Origin: Afifella sp. IM 167
GTDB lineage: Bacteria; Pseudomonadota; Alphaproteobacteria; Rhizobiales; Afifellaceae
Length of the DNA stretch: 64,000 bases
Assembly (NCBI RefSeq): GCF_020144925.1
Contig: NZ_NSLC01000007.1
Coordinates: 1-64,000 of the forward strand
Direction of reading: 5' to 3'
The notes under the pieces are model-generated. The model saw nothing but the letters and a program-made list of their open reading frames with translations. It searched no databases and was not told where the DNA came from. Positions within the stretch are counted from its first letter, which is position 1, and the number at the start of each line of letters is the position of its first letter. Below, in pieces: positions 56,309 to 64,000 of this stretch. The translations under genes were made by a program, and so were the position numbers.

Positions 56309-57136
56309 CTAGGGCAGGTCGTTGCGGCGAAAGAGCAGGAAGCCGAGGGCGCCGCAGGCGGCCCCGACCAGGACCGGATAGAGCGCCGCAAAGACCATGT
56401 AGCCGGCGTGGCCGAAGGCATCGAGGATGACATAGGCCGAGGGGCCGAGAAGGATGAGCTGCGGGTCGAAGAGCATCATCGCCGCCGTGCGGAAGGATTG
56501 CAGCGGATTGGCGAGCGCGATGGCGATGACGATCTCCGGCGGCACATGCGTGCGGATGATGAGGCCGAGCAGGATGAGATCGAGAAACATCAGCATGACC
56601 AGCCAGAGGAGAAAGGCGATGCCCTGGCTGATGTCGATGGAGCGCGCCACGCTGGAGATCAGAAAGCCGATGCCGAGGAAGCACACGCACATCGAGAGAA
56701 GCAGACCGGTATAATAGAGGAAGTGCAGCCAGGGCACGTCGAGCCCGCGCACCATCCCCCACAGGACGGCGCCCGCCATCGCCGCGAAGACCGGCAGGAA
56801 GACGACGGCGAAACGGCCGACGAACTTGCCCCAGTACCAGCCGGCCAGCGAGACCGGCAGGGAGAGCATGTACTCGAAGACGCCGGCCTCGCGGTCGCCG
56901 GAGAGCGAGCGCACGGTGGAAAGCAGGATGAAGATCGGCAGGATCGCCATGGAAAGCTGGATGAAGGTGACCAGCATGCGCGAGAGGCCGGTGACGCCCA
57001 TCACCCGCGATTCCGTCAGGCCGAAGAGCATCAGCCCGATGACGAGGCCGCCGAAGACGATGGTGTAGACGACAAACCAGCGCGCCCGGAGCGATTCCAT
57101 GGCGTCGAGCCGCGCGGTCAGCCAGAGGGCTTTCAT
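56309..57136 (-). CDS. nosY: Nitrous oxide reductase maturation ABC permease NosY
   Basis: This 275-residue membrane protein has six hydrophobic segments. The stretch VRSLSGDREAGVFEYMLSLPVSLAGWYWGKF is typical of NosY/ABC-2 permeases. With NosF it forms the transporter that works with NosD in supplying sulfur for the CuZ cluster of N2O reductase. The start overlaps the nosL stop. It is the last gene of the nos operon here. Confidence 0.9.
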   Translation of the reverse strand: MKALWLTARLDAMESLRARWFVVYTIVFGGLVIGLMLFGLTESRVMGVTGLSRMLVTFIQLSMAILPIFILLSTVRSLSGDREAGVFEYMLSLPVSLAGWYWGKFVGRFAVVFLPVFAAMAGAVLWGMVRGLDVPWLHFLYYTGLLLSMCVCFLGIGFLISSVARSIDISQGIAFLLWLVMLMFLDLILLGLIIRTHVPPEIVIAIALANPLQSFRTAAMMLFDPQLILLGPSAYVILDAFGHAGYMVFAALYPVLVGAACGALGFLLFRRNDLP

Positions 57137-57741
57137 TTGGCGGGGCTCCCCGCGGCGAGGCTCTGCGGGGCGGCGGAGGCGAGCTTCTCGGCCTCGCCGA
57201 GCCGGCGGGCAAGGCGCGAGGGCGAACAGATCTGCGCGGTATCGCGCTCCAGCACGGCCTTCTTCATGGCGGCAAAATCGACCGCGCCCTCATGCGGGGC
57301 GGCGACAGCGCCGAAGCCGTAATCCATCGGGGTGACGAGGCCGGAAATATAGACGGCCTCTTTCGCCTTCAGCCAGGTGCCCGGATTTTCGTAGTCGCCA
57401 ACCCAGATCTCCGTCTTTGCCTCACTTGCCCATTCCTGCCTGCCGAGCCACTGCATGGCGCAGCCGATATCGTCGAACTTGTGGGCGGCGTGGCGCGGGC
57501 CGCCGCGGATGGAGGCCGGGAAATGCCGATCGGAGATCATCATGCGGCAATGCTCGCAGGTATCGCGGTCGAAGCGGATATCGGCGGGACCGGTCTCCTC
57601 GCTGCAGGCCGAGAGCATGCCGCCGGAGGCCATGAGAAAGGCGAAGCTGGCGCTTTGGCAAAGGAAGGCGCGACGATTCGGGTGGCGGCTCATGCTCGGG
57701 CTCATGGGGCGGGTCGGGGCCTTGTTCAGGGGGGCGCTCAT
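57133..57741 (-). CDS. nosL: Copper chaperone lipoprotein NosL
   Basis: This 202-residue protein has a lipobox ending at Cys46 (MLSAC) after NRRAFLCQSASFAFL, then the copper motif Cys62-x2-Cys65-x-Met67 (TCEHCRMMIS). NosL delivers Cu(I) to NosZ. The ATG at 57741 overlaps the nosF stop (ATGA), leaving a rather long n-region; ATGs at 57705 and 57693 are alternatives. It precedes nosY, whereas the more usual order is F-Y-L. Confidence 0.9.
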   Translation of the reverse strand: MSAPLNKAPTRPMSPSMSRHPNRRAFLCQSASFAFLMASGGMLSACSEETGPADIRFDRDTCEHCRMMISDRHFPASIRGGPRHAAHKFDDIGCAMQWLGRQEWASEAKTEIWVGDYENPGTWLKAKEAVYISGLVTPMDYGFGAVAAPHEGAVDFAAMKKAVLERDTAQICSPSRLARRLGEAEKLASAAPQSLAAGSPAK

Positions 57742-58646
57742 GCCGGCTCCTCCTCCAGGATGCGTTCGTCTTCGATGTGCACGGCAGCGAGAAGCCCGGC
57801 ATAGCGCGAGAGCATGCCGAGGAAGCGCAGGCGGTCCTGACCGGCGACGCGGCCGCGCCATTCCAGCCCGTCGCGGCTCTCAAAGCCCCATTCGGCGATG
57901 GCGGCGCGAAAGGCTTCCTGCGGCCGGCTGACGAGGATGCGGCAGGCCTGCAGGGGCGCGCCCTCCATCATTTCCGACACGGTGTCGTCGAGGACGACCT
58001 TGCCGCGATCCATCTCGATGACGCGGTTGACCAGCGAGGCGACCTCTTCCAGGCGATGGCTGGAGATCAGCATCGCCGTCCGGGGCCGCTCGGCGAGAAG
58101 CCGGAAGAGCGTCTGGCGCGCCGGCGGATCGAGGTTGGCGGTCGGCTCGTCGAGGATGAGAAGATCGCATTCGCGCCCCAGCGCAATGCCGATCAGAAGC
58201 TTCTGCTTCTGGCCGCCCGAAAGCTTGTTGAAGGGTTTCTTCAGCGCCTCGTCGAGCGACAGGCCCATATCGGCAGCAACGGAGGTCATGCGCTCGACCT
58301 TCACGCCGACGAGGTTCGCGGCGTAGCGCAGGAGTTCGGCGACCGGCATCTTCAGGGGCGGCGGAAGCTGCGGCACGAAGCCGACGCGGCGCAGCACGTC
58401 CACCCGGTCGCGGCGCGGATCGGCGCCCTCCAGCCGCACGGTTCCCCCGTGCCGGTATTCGCCGAGGATGCAGCGGATCAGCGTCGTCTTGCCGGCGCCG
58501 TTGGAGCCGACGAGGGCGACGCGATCCTGACGCCAGATATCGAGATCGAGCGCGTCGAGGACCCGCTGGCTGCGGAAGCTCTTCTCGACGCCGCGGCAGG
58601 CGACGACGGGCAAGACGGCCGTATCGGGGGAGAGGGCGAGGTTCAC
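57738..58646 (-). CDS. nosF: Nitrous oxide reductase maturation ATPase NosF
   Basis: This 302-residue ABC ATPase has Walker A GSNGAGKTT, signature LSGGQKQK, Walker B LLILDEPTANLD and a His in ISSHRLEEV. It energises NosY in cofactor assembly for N2O reductase. It starts with GTG overlapping the nosH stop (GTGA). Confidence 0.9.
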   Translation of the reverse strand: MNLALSPDTAVLPVVACRGVEKSFRSQRVLDALDLDIWRQDRVALVGSNGAGKTTLIRCILGEYRHGGTVRLEGADPRRDRVDVLRRVGFVPQLPPPLKMPVAELLRYAANLVGVKVERMTSVAADMGLSLDEALKKPFNKLSGGQKQKLLIGIALGRECDLLILDEPTANLDPPARQTLFRLLAERPRTAMLISSHRLEEVASLVNRVIEMDRGKVVLDDTVSEMMEGAPLQACRILVSRPQEAFRAAIAEWGFESRDGLEWRGRVAGQDRLRFLGMLSRYAGLLAAVHIEDERILEEEPA

Positions 58647-59623
58647 AGCAGCTTGTCCAGTCCCTTGACCTTGTAGGTGAGCGCGCCCACCGGGCAGACG
58701 TCGACGCACATGCCGCAGCGCGTGCAGTCGGCCCCGATGGCGACCCTGGTATCGGGCGCGTAGCCCTTCTTGGTGATCTCCAGGACGTGCGGAACCATGC
58801 AGACGCGCCGGCACTCGCCCTCGTGCAGGCATTTGGCGAGGTCGTACTCGACATGGGTGGGCGAGGTCGATCCGACCATGCCGTAGGTGAGGCCGATCGG
58901 GCAGATATAGCGGCACCAGAAGCGCCTCGAATAGAAGATCTCGATGGTCAGGAGCACGCCGACCCAGACGAGGCCGAGCCAGGTGCCGTAGACGAGGAAG
59001 CGGCTGAGGATGCCGACCGGCGAGATCGTCTCGAAGACGGTGTAGCCGGTGGCGAAGGCGAGCACGATGAAGACAACGTAGATGACGACCCGCAGGCGCC
59101 GGTCGAAAGTGTGGTCCTTCGCCCAGCCGCGCGCGGCGAGCTTCAGATGCAGCCATTCAGCCGCCTCGGCGAGGAGGTGGTAGGGGCAGACCCAGGAGCA
59201 GAAGGCGCGCCCGCCGACCAGCCACCAGACGATGAGCACCGTCGCCGAGCCGATGGCGAGATTAATCAGGAGCTCCTTGTAGGCGAGCATCACCTGCAGG
59301 GCGGCGTTGAGATCGGCCATGTGGAAGCCGACGAAGCGTGAGGCGGTCAGCGCGCCTTCCACCAGCTGCACGTCGTAATGGTAGGAGACGACGAAGATGA
59401 GGTTGATGACGATGATGGAGATCCAGCGGCGGTAGTGCCACTTGTAGCTCCCCTTGTACTCGCCCTCGAATTCCTCGTGGATGGCGGCGATGCGCAGGCG
59501 CTTCTGCTCGGGCGTGCGCTTGAAGGCGTGCAGCTCGCGCGCCGCCTCCGTCATCTGTTCGGGCGCCGGCTTGTAGGGCTTGCCGCCGAGCATCAGGCGC
59601 CAGGATTCCACGAAGCGGTTCAT
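58643..59623 (-). CDS. nosH: Polyferredoxin membrane protein NosH (NapH-like)
   Basis: This 326-residue protein has four to five hydrophobic segments and two membrane CxxxCP motifs (CSWVCPYHL, CRYICPIGL). It ends with two [4Fe-4S] ferredoxin motifs, one atypical (CLHEGECRRVC) and one standard (CTRCGMCVDVCP). It lacks the N-terminal FMN domain of NosR, so it is a NapH/NosH protein. In clade II nos systems NosH passes quinol electrons to NosG. The ATG overlaps the nosG stop. Confidence 0.87.
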   Translation of the reverse strand: MNRFVESWRLMLGGKPYKPAPEQMTEAARELHAFKRTPEQKRLRIAAIHEEFEGEYKGSYKWHYRRWISIIVINLIFVVSYHYDVQLVEGALTASRFVGFHMADLNAALQVMLAYKELLINLAIGSATVLIVWWLVGGRAFCSWVCPYHLLAEAAEWLHLKLAARGWAKDHTFDRRLRVVIYVVFIVLAFATGYTVFETISPVGILSRFLVYGTWLGLVWVGVLLTIEIFYSRRFWCRYICPIGLTYGMVGSTSPTHVEYDLAKCLHEGECRRVCMVPHVLEITKKGYAPDTRVAIGADCTRCGMCVDVCPVGALTYKVKGLDKLL

Positions 59624-60534
59624 ACCGGGTGCCCTTCCTCGTTGGGCTCGACGACGATGCTCGCCGGAGCGGTGGGGCAGATCATCTCGCACATGCCGCA
59701 GCCGACGCAGGCATCGAGCACCTTCGGCGTGCGCCGCGCATCGTCCGGATCGTCGCTCATCGGGGCCATCTCGATGGCGCCCTGGATCGGGCATTCGCGC
59801 ACGCAAAGGTCGCAAAGCTCCAGATCGTAGGGATGGTCGGCGATCGGGATAGGGTTCCAGCGGTCGACCTCGACATAGCGGTGGATGCCGCCAAAGCCGG
59901 CGCCGCGGGCAAGGCCGACAAACCCCCTGCCCTTGCGCGCCAGGCAGGTGGAGGGGTTCGCCAGCACCGCCTTGCCCATCTTCACCTCTTCCTTGGTGTT
60001 GAGGAGGTGGGTGAGCGCGCCGGTCGGACAGGCAAGGACGCACTGGACGGCGTCGCAGGAGAAGTCGCAGGCCTGGGCGCGCGCCTCGATATGCGGCACG
60101 CCGTTGCCGAAGCCGTCGAGAAAATCGCCGAGCTCGATCGCCTCCACCGGGCAGACCTGCACGCACTGGCCGCATTTGATGCAAGCGGCGAGGAAGTCCT
60201 CCTCCGCCAGCGCGCCCGGCGGGCGCAGACGCGGCTCATGCGCCATCACCACCGGAATGCCGCCGGCGAGCGCAAGACCGGTAACGCCGATGCCGGCGAC
60301 GATCGTGCGCAGGAATTCGCGCCGGTTGTCGAGTTCCTGCTTGTGCGACAGCGGCCGTTTCTTCGCCGCGGCGGGCTTTTCCTTCGCCGCCCTTGCGGCT
60401 CTGGGGGGCGCCGCCGCCGGTGCGTCGGGCGCCGTATCGGGCGCAGCGGCGGCCGGCCCATCCGGCGCCGTCTGTGGCGCATCGGCTGCGGGTTTTTCTG
60501 TTTCCGGGAGCGGGGTTTTTTTGTCGTCGTTCAC
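59620..60534 (-). CDS. nosG: Tat-exported multi-Fe-S ferredoxin NosG (NapG-like)
   Basis: This 304-residue NapG/NosG-type protein has four [4Fe-4S] motifs (such as CIKCGQCVQVCP and CVGCGMCEMICP). A twin-arginine motif at residues 71-72 (NRREFLRTIVAGIG) marks Tat export. Before it lies an unusual extension of about 65 residues made of Ala, Pro, Asp and Lys. NosG is periplasmic and is thought to carry electrons from NosH toward NosZ. The GTG overlaps the nosD stop. Confidence 0.87.
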   Translation of the reverse strand: MNDDKKTPLPETEKPAADAPQTAPDGPAAAAPDTAPDAPAAAPPRAARAAKEKPAAAKKRPLSHKQELDNRREFLRTIVAGIGVTGLALAGGIPVVMAHEPRLRPPGALAEEDFLAACIKCGQCVQVCPVEAIELGDFLDGFGNGVPHIEARAQACDFSCDAVQCVLACPTGALTHLLNTKEEVKMGKAVLANPSTCLARKGRGFVGLARGAGFGGIHRYVEVDRWNPIPIADHPYDLELCDLCVRECPIQGAIEMAPMSDDPDDARRTPKVLDACVGCGMCEMICPTAPASIVVEPNEEGHPV

Positions 60535-61904
60535 TGTGTCGATCTCCCAATGCCCGGATCGTTCAGGCCGAACGGATCGATCGTCGTGGTGCCGGCCTCT
60601 CCCTCGGAAGGACCCTCCTCCCGCGGCGCGGCCGTCGGGGTGAAATCGGCGTGCATCTGCGGGCTCTCGTCGCGCAGCATGAGAAGCGGCTGGCTGAAGG
60701 GCGCGAGGCGCTCCAGGAAGTCGACGAGGCTCATCAGCGGCGTGCCCAGGAAGAAGGCGGCGGGCGGCACGTCCATCCACAGGCGGTCGGCATAGACCTT
60801 GGGCTCGTAGGCCGTGTCGCCGCGCCCGTCGCGGTCGCGGTCGAAGCCGGCATAATCGTCCCAGTAATTGCCCTGCCAGACATTGTCGGCGGCGCCGGCG
60901 TATTCGGCGACGGAGACCTGGCGGATGTTGTCGCGGAAGCGGTTCTCCTTGAAGACATTGCCGTGCCAGTCGTTGAGGAAGAGGACGCCGATGCGGCTGT
61001 AGGCGATGGTGTTGTCCCAGACGCGGTTGGTCGTGTCCGGCTGGAAGGGCGAGACGTCGAGATAGAGGCCGGTGCCGCAATAGAGGATCTGGTTGCCGGA
61101 GATCTCCGTGTTGCTCGATTCCTTCATGCCGACGCCCATGCCGGCGGGTCCATGGGCGTGGAAGATGAAGTTGTTCCGGATGACCACGTCGTCGGAATAC
61201 ATGAGGAAGATGCCGACCGAATTGTTGCGGAAGGAATTGTCCTCGATGAGGTTGTACTTGGCGTACATGAAGTGGATGCCGTAGCGCCCGTTCTCCACGG
61301 AGTTGCGCGCCAGGATGTTGTTGCCGGAATACCAGACGACGAGGTCGCGCGAATTGCGCACCGTATTGTCTGTGATCCGGTTGTCGAAGGAGTACCAGAG
61401 GCGGATCGCGTCGCCCCTGAGGCCGAGCGAATGGTCCTTGGAGGTGATGCTGTTGCGCTTGACGATGTTGTTGCTCGACTGCTGCAGGTCGATGCCGAAG
61501 AGCGAGTCCTCGATGACGTTGTCGCGCACGGTGTTGTAGCGGCTCTCCAGGACGCGGATGCCGGAATCGATGTCGTTGTAGGATTCGCCCGAGCCGGTCA
61601 GCGTCAGGCCGGTGACGGTCGCCCCGTCCGTGTCGATGGTGAGGACCGTGCCCTTGCCGCCCCCGTCGATGATCGCCTTGCCGCCGCCATCCAGAGTCAG
61701 CGGGCGCGAGATGACCGCCGGGCCGCGGTAACGGCCCGGCTGAAGCTTCACGATCGTCCCCTCCTCGGCGGCATCGAGGATGGCCTGGAGCGAGGGCAGA
61801 TCCGGCCCCGCCGCGCCGGAAGCCGCCGCGCCCGGCACCTGGTCGGCGGCGAGGAAGGCCGCCGACCAGAGAAGCGCCAGAGCGAGGAGAAGGGACCGCA
61901 ACAT
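60531..61904 (-). CDS. nosD: Nitrous oxide reductase maturation protein NosD
   Basis: This 457-residue periplasmic right-handed beta-helix (CASH) protein has a Sec signal (MLRSLLLALALLWSAAFLAA) and many Asn-rich turns (RYNTVRDNVIEDS, NRITDNTVRNS). The C-terminal signature GNYWDDYAGFDRDRDG is typical of NosD. It receives sulfur from the NosFY transporter for CuZ assembly. Confidence 0.93.
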   Translation of the reverse strand: MLRSLLLALALLWSAAFLAADQVPGAAASGAAGPDLPSLQAILDAAEEGTIVKLQPGRYRGPAVISRPLTLDGGGKAIIDGGGKGTVLTIDTDGATVTGLTLTGSGESYNDIDSGIRVLESRYNTVRDNVIEDSLFGIDLQQSSNNIVKRNSITSKDHSLGLRGDAIRLWYSFDNRITDNTVRNSRDLVVWYSGNNILARNSVENGRYGIHFMYAKYNLIEDNSFRNNSVGIFLMYSDDVVIRNNFIFHAHGPAGMGVGMKESSNTEISGNQILYCGTGLYLDVSPFQPDTTNRVWDNTIAYSRIGVLFLNDWHGNVFKENRFRDNIRQVSVAEYAGAADNVWQGNYWDDYAGFDRDRDGRGDTAYEPKVYADRLWMDVPPAAFFLGTPLMSLVDFLERLAPFSQPLLMLRDESPQMHADFTPTAAPREEGPSEGEAGTTTIDPFGLNDPGIGRSTQ

Positions 61905-61920
61905 CGCGACTGGCCTTTCC

Positions 61921-63243
61921 TCAGGCCGCCGCCTGCCGCGTCTCGCGCAGCGATTTGCGGCGCAGGAGGGCGGCGAGCGCGATGAGCACCGAGGCGGCGC
62001 ACATCAGGGCGAAGCCGTAATGCGGGAAGGAATAGGTGGAGAACTGGGCCACCTTGCCCTGCCCGAACACGGTCGGCATGAACGGCTTCAGCGTGAAGGC
62101 GCCCATGTCGTTGAGGCTGTGCCCGTACCACCACAGCCAGCCCGAATACTCGATCAGGAAGAAGACGGGCAGGAGCGCGGGGATGGCCGGCAGCAGCCAG
62201 TAGAGCGGCTGGTCGGCACGCCTTGCGGCGAAGAGCATGACCAGCATGCCGGCAATCAGCGCCCAGAAGAGGCCGGTGCCGAAGAGCGTCATGTTGCGCA
62301 CGAGCGGGCGGATCTCATCGGGGTTGTTGAACCAGCGTCCGAGCGCCTTGCTGTAGTGCCAGGCAAGGGTCTGGGCGCCGCTCGCCTTCCATTCGGAGCG
62401 CTCGGCGACCGGCAGGCGGGCCTGATCGGCCTCATAGGCCTCCTTCAGGATGCTGATGCTCGCCGCCGATCCCTTGGCGCCGCTGGCCTCGGCTTCGGCG
62501 AGGATCTCCTTCAGCGATTTCGCCTCGGCGGTGCGCTGGCCGGAGCCGGTGCGCAGCCGGCTCAGCGCGTCGGCGAGGCCCTGCTCGCCCGCCCGGCTGA
62601 CCCTGTCGCGGACCTGTTCGGAGCTCATGCTCGACTGGCCGCTCTCCTCCAGCGAACGCTGCAGCTGGGCGATGATCGGGCTCAGCTCCTCGCCGGCCTC
62701 CTCATGGCCTTCGCCGAGCGAGGTGACGAGCGCGGAGAGATAGCCGGGGCTCTGCCAGGCAAGGCCGCCGGCGGTGTAGTAGGTCATCGCCATCCACACG
62801 GCGATCGCGCCGAAGCCGAGCGCCATGACGGCCAGCCGGATCTTGCGGTTGAAGATCATGAAGCCGACGACGAGCACTAACAGGAAGGAGATCAGGAAGG
62901 GCGAGAAGGCCCGCTCCACGACACCGCCCGAGGCAATCGGGTACATGCCGACGAAATGGTTGATGGCATCCATCTCGTGGGTGCAGTCGAGGGCTTCCTT
63001 CTCGTAGACCTCGGCCTTGGTGTGCAGGCTGCAGCCATTGAAGGTGCCGTTGAAATGGAAGTGGATGCGCACGCCGTCCGGGAAGGATTCGGCCGGATAG
63101 TTCGGCGCCTTCAGCGCCACCCACCAGACCGGCGAGAAAAAGCTTGCCGCGATCAGGACGAGGGCGACGGCAAGAAGCCCCCGGATGATCCAGTTGCGCG
63201 CCCTGCCCGTGGGCGGGCCTGCGGCTGTCTTGGTATCACTCAT
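61921..63243 (-). CDS. nosB: Clade II nos-cluster membrane protein NosB
   Basis: This 440-residue protein has hydrophobic segments near residues 18-42, 113-155, 320-360 and 402-425. The central region (about 165-315) is helical and charged and probably soluble. The position between a cytochrome c and nosD, and phrases such as FNGCSLHTKAEVYEKE and YSFPHYGFAL, fit NosB, a membrane protein of unknown function that marks clade II (Wolinella-type) nos clusters. Confidence 0.75.
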   Translation of the reverse strand: MSDTKTAAGPPTGRARNWIIRGLLAVALVLIAASFFSPVWWVALKAPNYPAESFPDGVRIHFHFNGTFNGCSLHTKAEVYEKEALDCTHEMDAINHFVGMYPIASGGVVERAFSPFLISFLLVLVVGFMIFNRKIRLAVMALGFGAIAVWMAMTYYTAGGLAWQSPGYLSALVTSLGEGHEEAGEELSPIIAQLQRSLEESGQSSMSSEQVRDRVSRAGEQGLADALSRLRTGSGQRTAEAKSLKEILAEAEASGAKGSAASISILKEAYEADQARLPVAERSEWKASGAQTLAWHYSKALGRWFNNPDEIRPLVRNMTLFGTGLFWALIAGMLVMLFAARRADQPLYWLLPAIPALLPVFFLIEYSGWLWWYGHSLNDMGAFTLKPFMPTVFGQGKVAQFSTYSFPHYGFALMCAASVLIALAALLRRKSLRETRQAAA

Positions 63244-63311
63244 GGAATTGGCTCACATTGCGCGGCCAAAGCGGGGCCGCGCCCCCTTTTCGGGGAGCGC
63301 GGCGGACCGCC

Positions 63312-64000
63312 TCAGTCGAAGTCCGGGTTAAGCCAGTCGGCAGAAGGCGCGAGCATTTCCTGCGGCGGCTTCTGGCGGGCGACGTAGTTGAGGACGTGCT
63401 CCACATCCTCGTTGGAGAAGCCCTGGATCTGCTCGACCATGTCCGGGTTGGCGTTGCGGCGCTTGCCGTCGCGGATCCACTCGAACTGCCGCACAAGATA
63501 CTTGAAGTGCTGGCCCTGGATGCGCGGGTAGTATTTCTCGGCGCTGCCTTCGCCGTTCTCGCCATGGCAGCGCACGCAATTGTCGACGTAGAGCTGCTTG
63601 CCGTGATCGTATTCGGCGCTCCCCTCCTCCCAGGGGCCGAGGCCCGGCTCCGGGTTCATGGGAAGCTGGGCGATGTACTCGGCGACATCGGCGATCGACT
63701 GCGGCCCACCGATCTCGGAGGGCAGCGCGAAGGGATACATCGTCGGGTTGTCACGGTTGAGCGCTCGGATGTCGGCGAGCTGCTTGATCAGCACGGAACG
63801 ATGCTGGCCGGCGAGCTGCGGAAAGGTGCCGTCGTCCTGGCCCCAGCCTTCCGGCAGGTGGCAGGCTGAGCAGACTTCGTAGACGTCGCGGCCGTTCTCG
63901 ACGTTCGGCGCGAGATGCTCGGCCTCGTCCTGCTCGCCTACCTTTTCGTTCCAGGCGCTTGCGGGGAGCGCGGTGAGGCCGAGGCCGACCGCGGCGAGTG
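63312..64000 (-). CDS. Diheme cytochrome c of the nos operon (partial, 5' end outside window)
   Basis: The reading frame is open to the right edge. It encodes a signal peptide end (LGLTALPASA, then WNEK) and two haem sites, CSACH near the mature start and CVRCH near the middle. It therefore has two c-type domains, like cytochrome c4/c5 or NosC proteins. About 228 residues are visible, with only the first few missing. It likely delivers electrons to N2O reductase. Only 68 bases separate it from nosB. Confidence 0.87.
   Translation of the reverse strand, partial: LAAVGLGLTALPASAWNEKVGEQDEAEHLAPNVENGRDVYEVCSACHLPEGWGQDDGTFPQLAGQHRSVLIKQLADIRALNRDNPTMYPFALPSEIGGPQSIADVAEYIAQLPMNPEPGLGPWEEGSAEYDHGKQLYVDNCVRCHGENGEGSAEKYYPRIQGQHFKYLVRQFEWIRDGKRRNANPDMVEQIQGFSNEDVEHVLNYVARQKPPQEMLAPSADWLNPDFD

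Noticed and set aside
58643-59623. NosR
   Set aside because: The protein has the membrane and ferredoxin parts but lacks the N-terminal FMN-binding domain and the roughly 700-residue length of NosR; it fits NapH/NosH.

Overview
The window is GC-rich, gene-dense bacterial DNA. No gap between genes exceeds about 240 bases, and many neighbours overlap by ATGA, GTGA or TGATG. The gene set points to an alphaproteobacterium, probably Hyphomicrobiales (Rhizobiales): a complete rhizobial-type glpRDSTPQUVK glycerol locus, a dmeRF cobalt/nickel efflux pair, tripartite tricarboxylate transport and several rhizobial-style ABC importers. I could not name the species. I saw no rRNA, tRNA, insertion sequence, prophage or CRISPR array.

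Layout. 1-4.7 kb: hexuronate catabolism (GntR regulator, enolase-type mannonate dehydratase, UxaC, fructuronate reductase). 4.7-9.2 kb: MntR and a divergent four-gene manganese/zinc ABC importer whose first permease carries a C-terminal winged-helix domain. 9.2-21.7 kb: a catabolic island with TauE/SafE exporter, TctABC uptake system, two-subunit class I fumarase-type dehydratase, a complete succinate-dehydrogenase-like complex, a TPP enzyme, and a divergent LysR regulator with an enolase-superfamily enzyme. 21.8-22.7 kb: DUF411 and a small Cys-containing exported protein behind an FNR/FixK-like site. 22.7-35.5 kb: two adjacent ABC importers, a BmpA/nucleoside type with amidase and cytosine deaminase, and a ribose type with an SDR and an FGGY kinase. 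35.5-41.3 kb: single genes (cupin, ModD, a VOC remnant, ArsC/Spx-like, TetR, an alpha/beta-hydrolase lipoprotein, a soluble PAS-PAS chemoreceptor). 41.4-47.4 kb: EutBC, DmeRF with a G-tract operator, a divergent hydrolase-fold protein lacking the usual serine, and glpK. 47.6-56.2 kb: the rest of the glycerol locus. 56.3-64.0 kb: a nitrous-oxide-reductase accessory operon of the clade II (Wolinella-like) type: nosL, Y, F, H, G, D, B and a diheme cytochrome c cut by the window end.

How the genes work together. In the uronate operon UxaC isomerises glucuronate/galacturonate, a UxuB/UxaB-family reductase forms mannonate or altronate, and the ManD enzyme dehydrates mannonate to KDG. In the glycerol locus an ABC importer feeds GlpK and GlpD under GlpR. 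In the nos operon the Fe-S proteins NosG/NosH and the cytochrome c would deliver electrons, while NosDFY and NosL serve copper-site assembly, for a NosZ expected just beyond the right edge. The 9.2-21.7 kb island is the best candidate for something new. Its flavoprotein keeps the succinate-dehydrogenase catalytic residues but has Cys where the FAD-linking His should be, and it is packaged with its own hydratase, TPP enzyme and dicarboxylate/tricarboxylate importer. That suggests oxidation, hydration and cleavage of a substituted succinate or tricarboxylate; this is inference.
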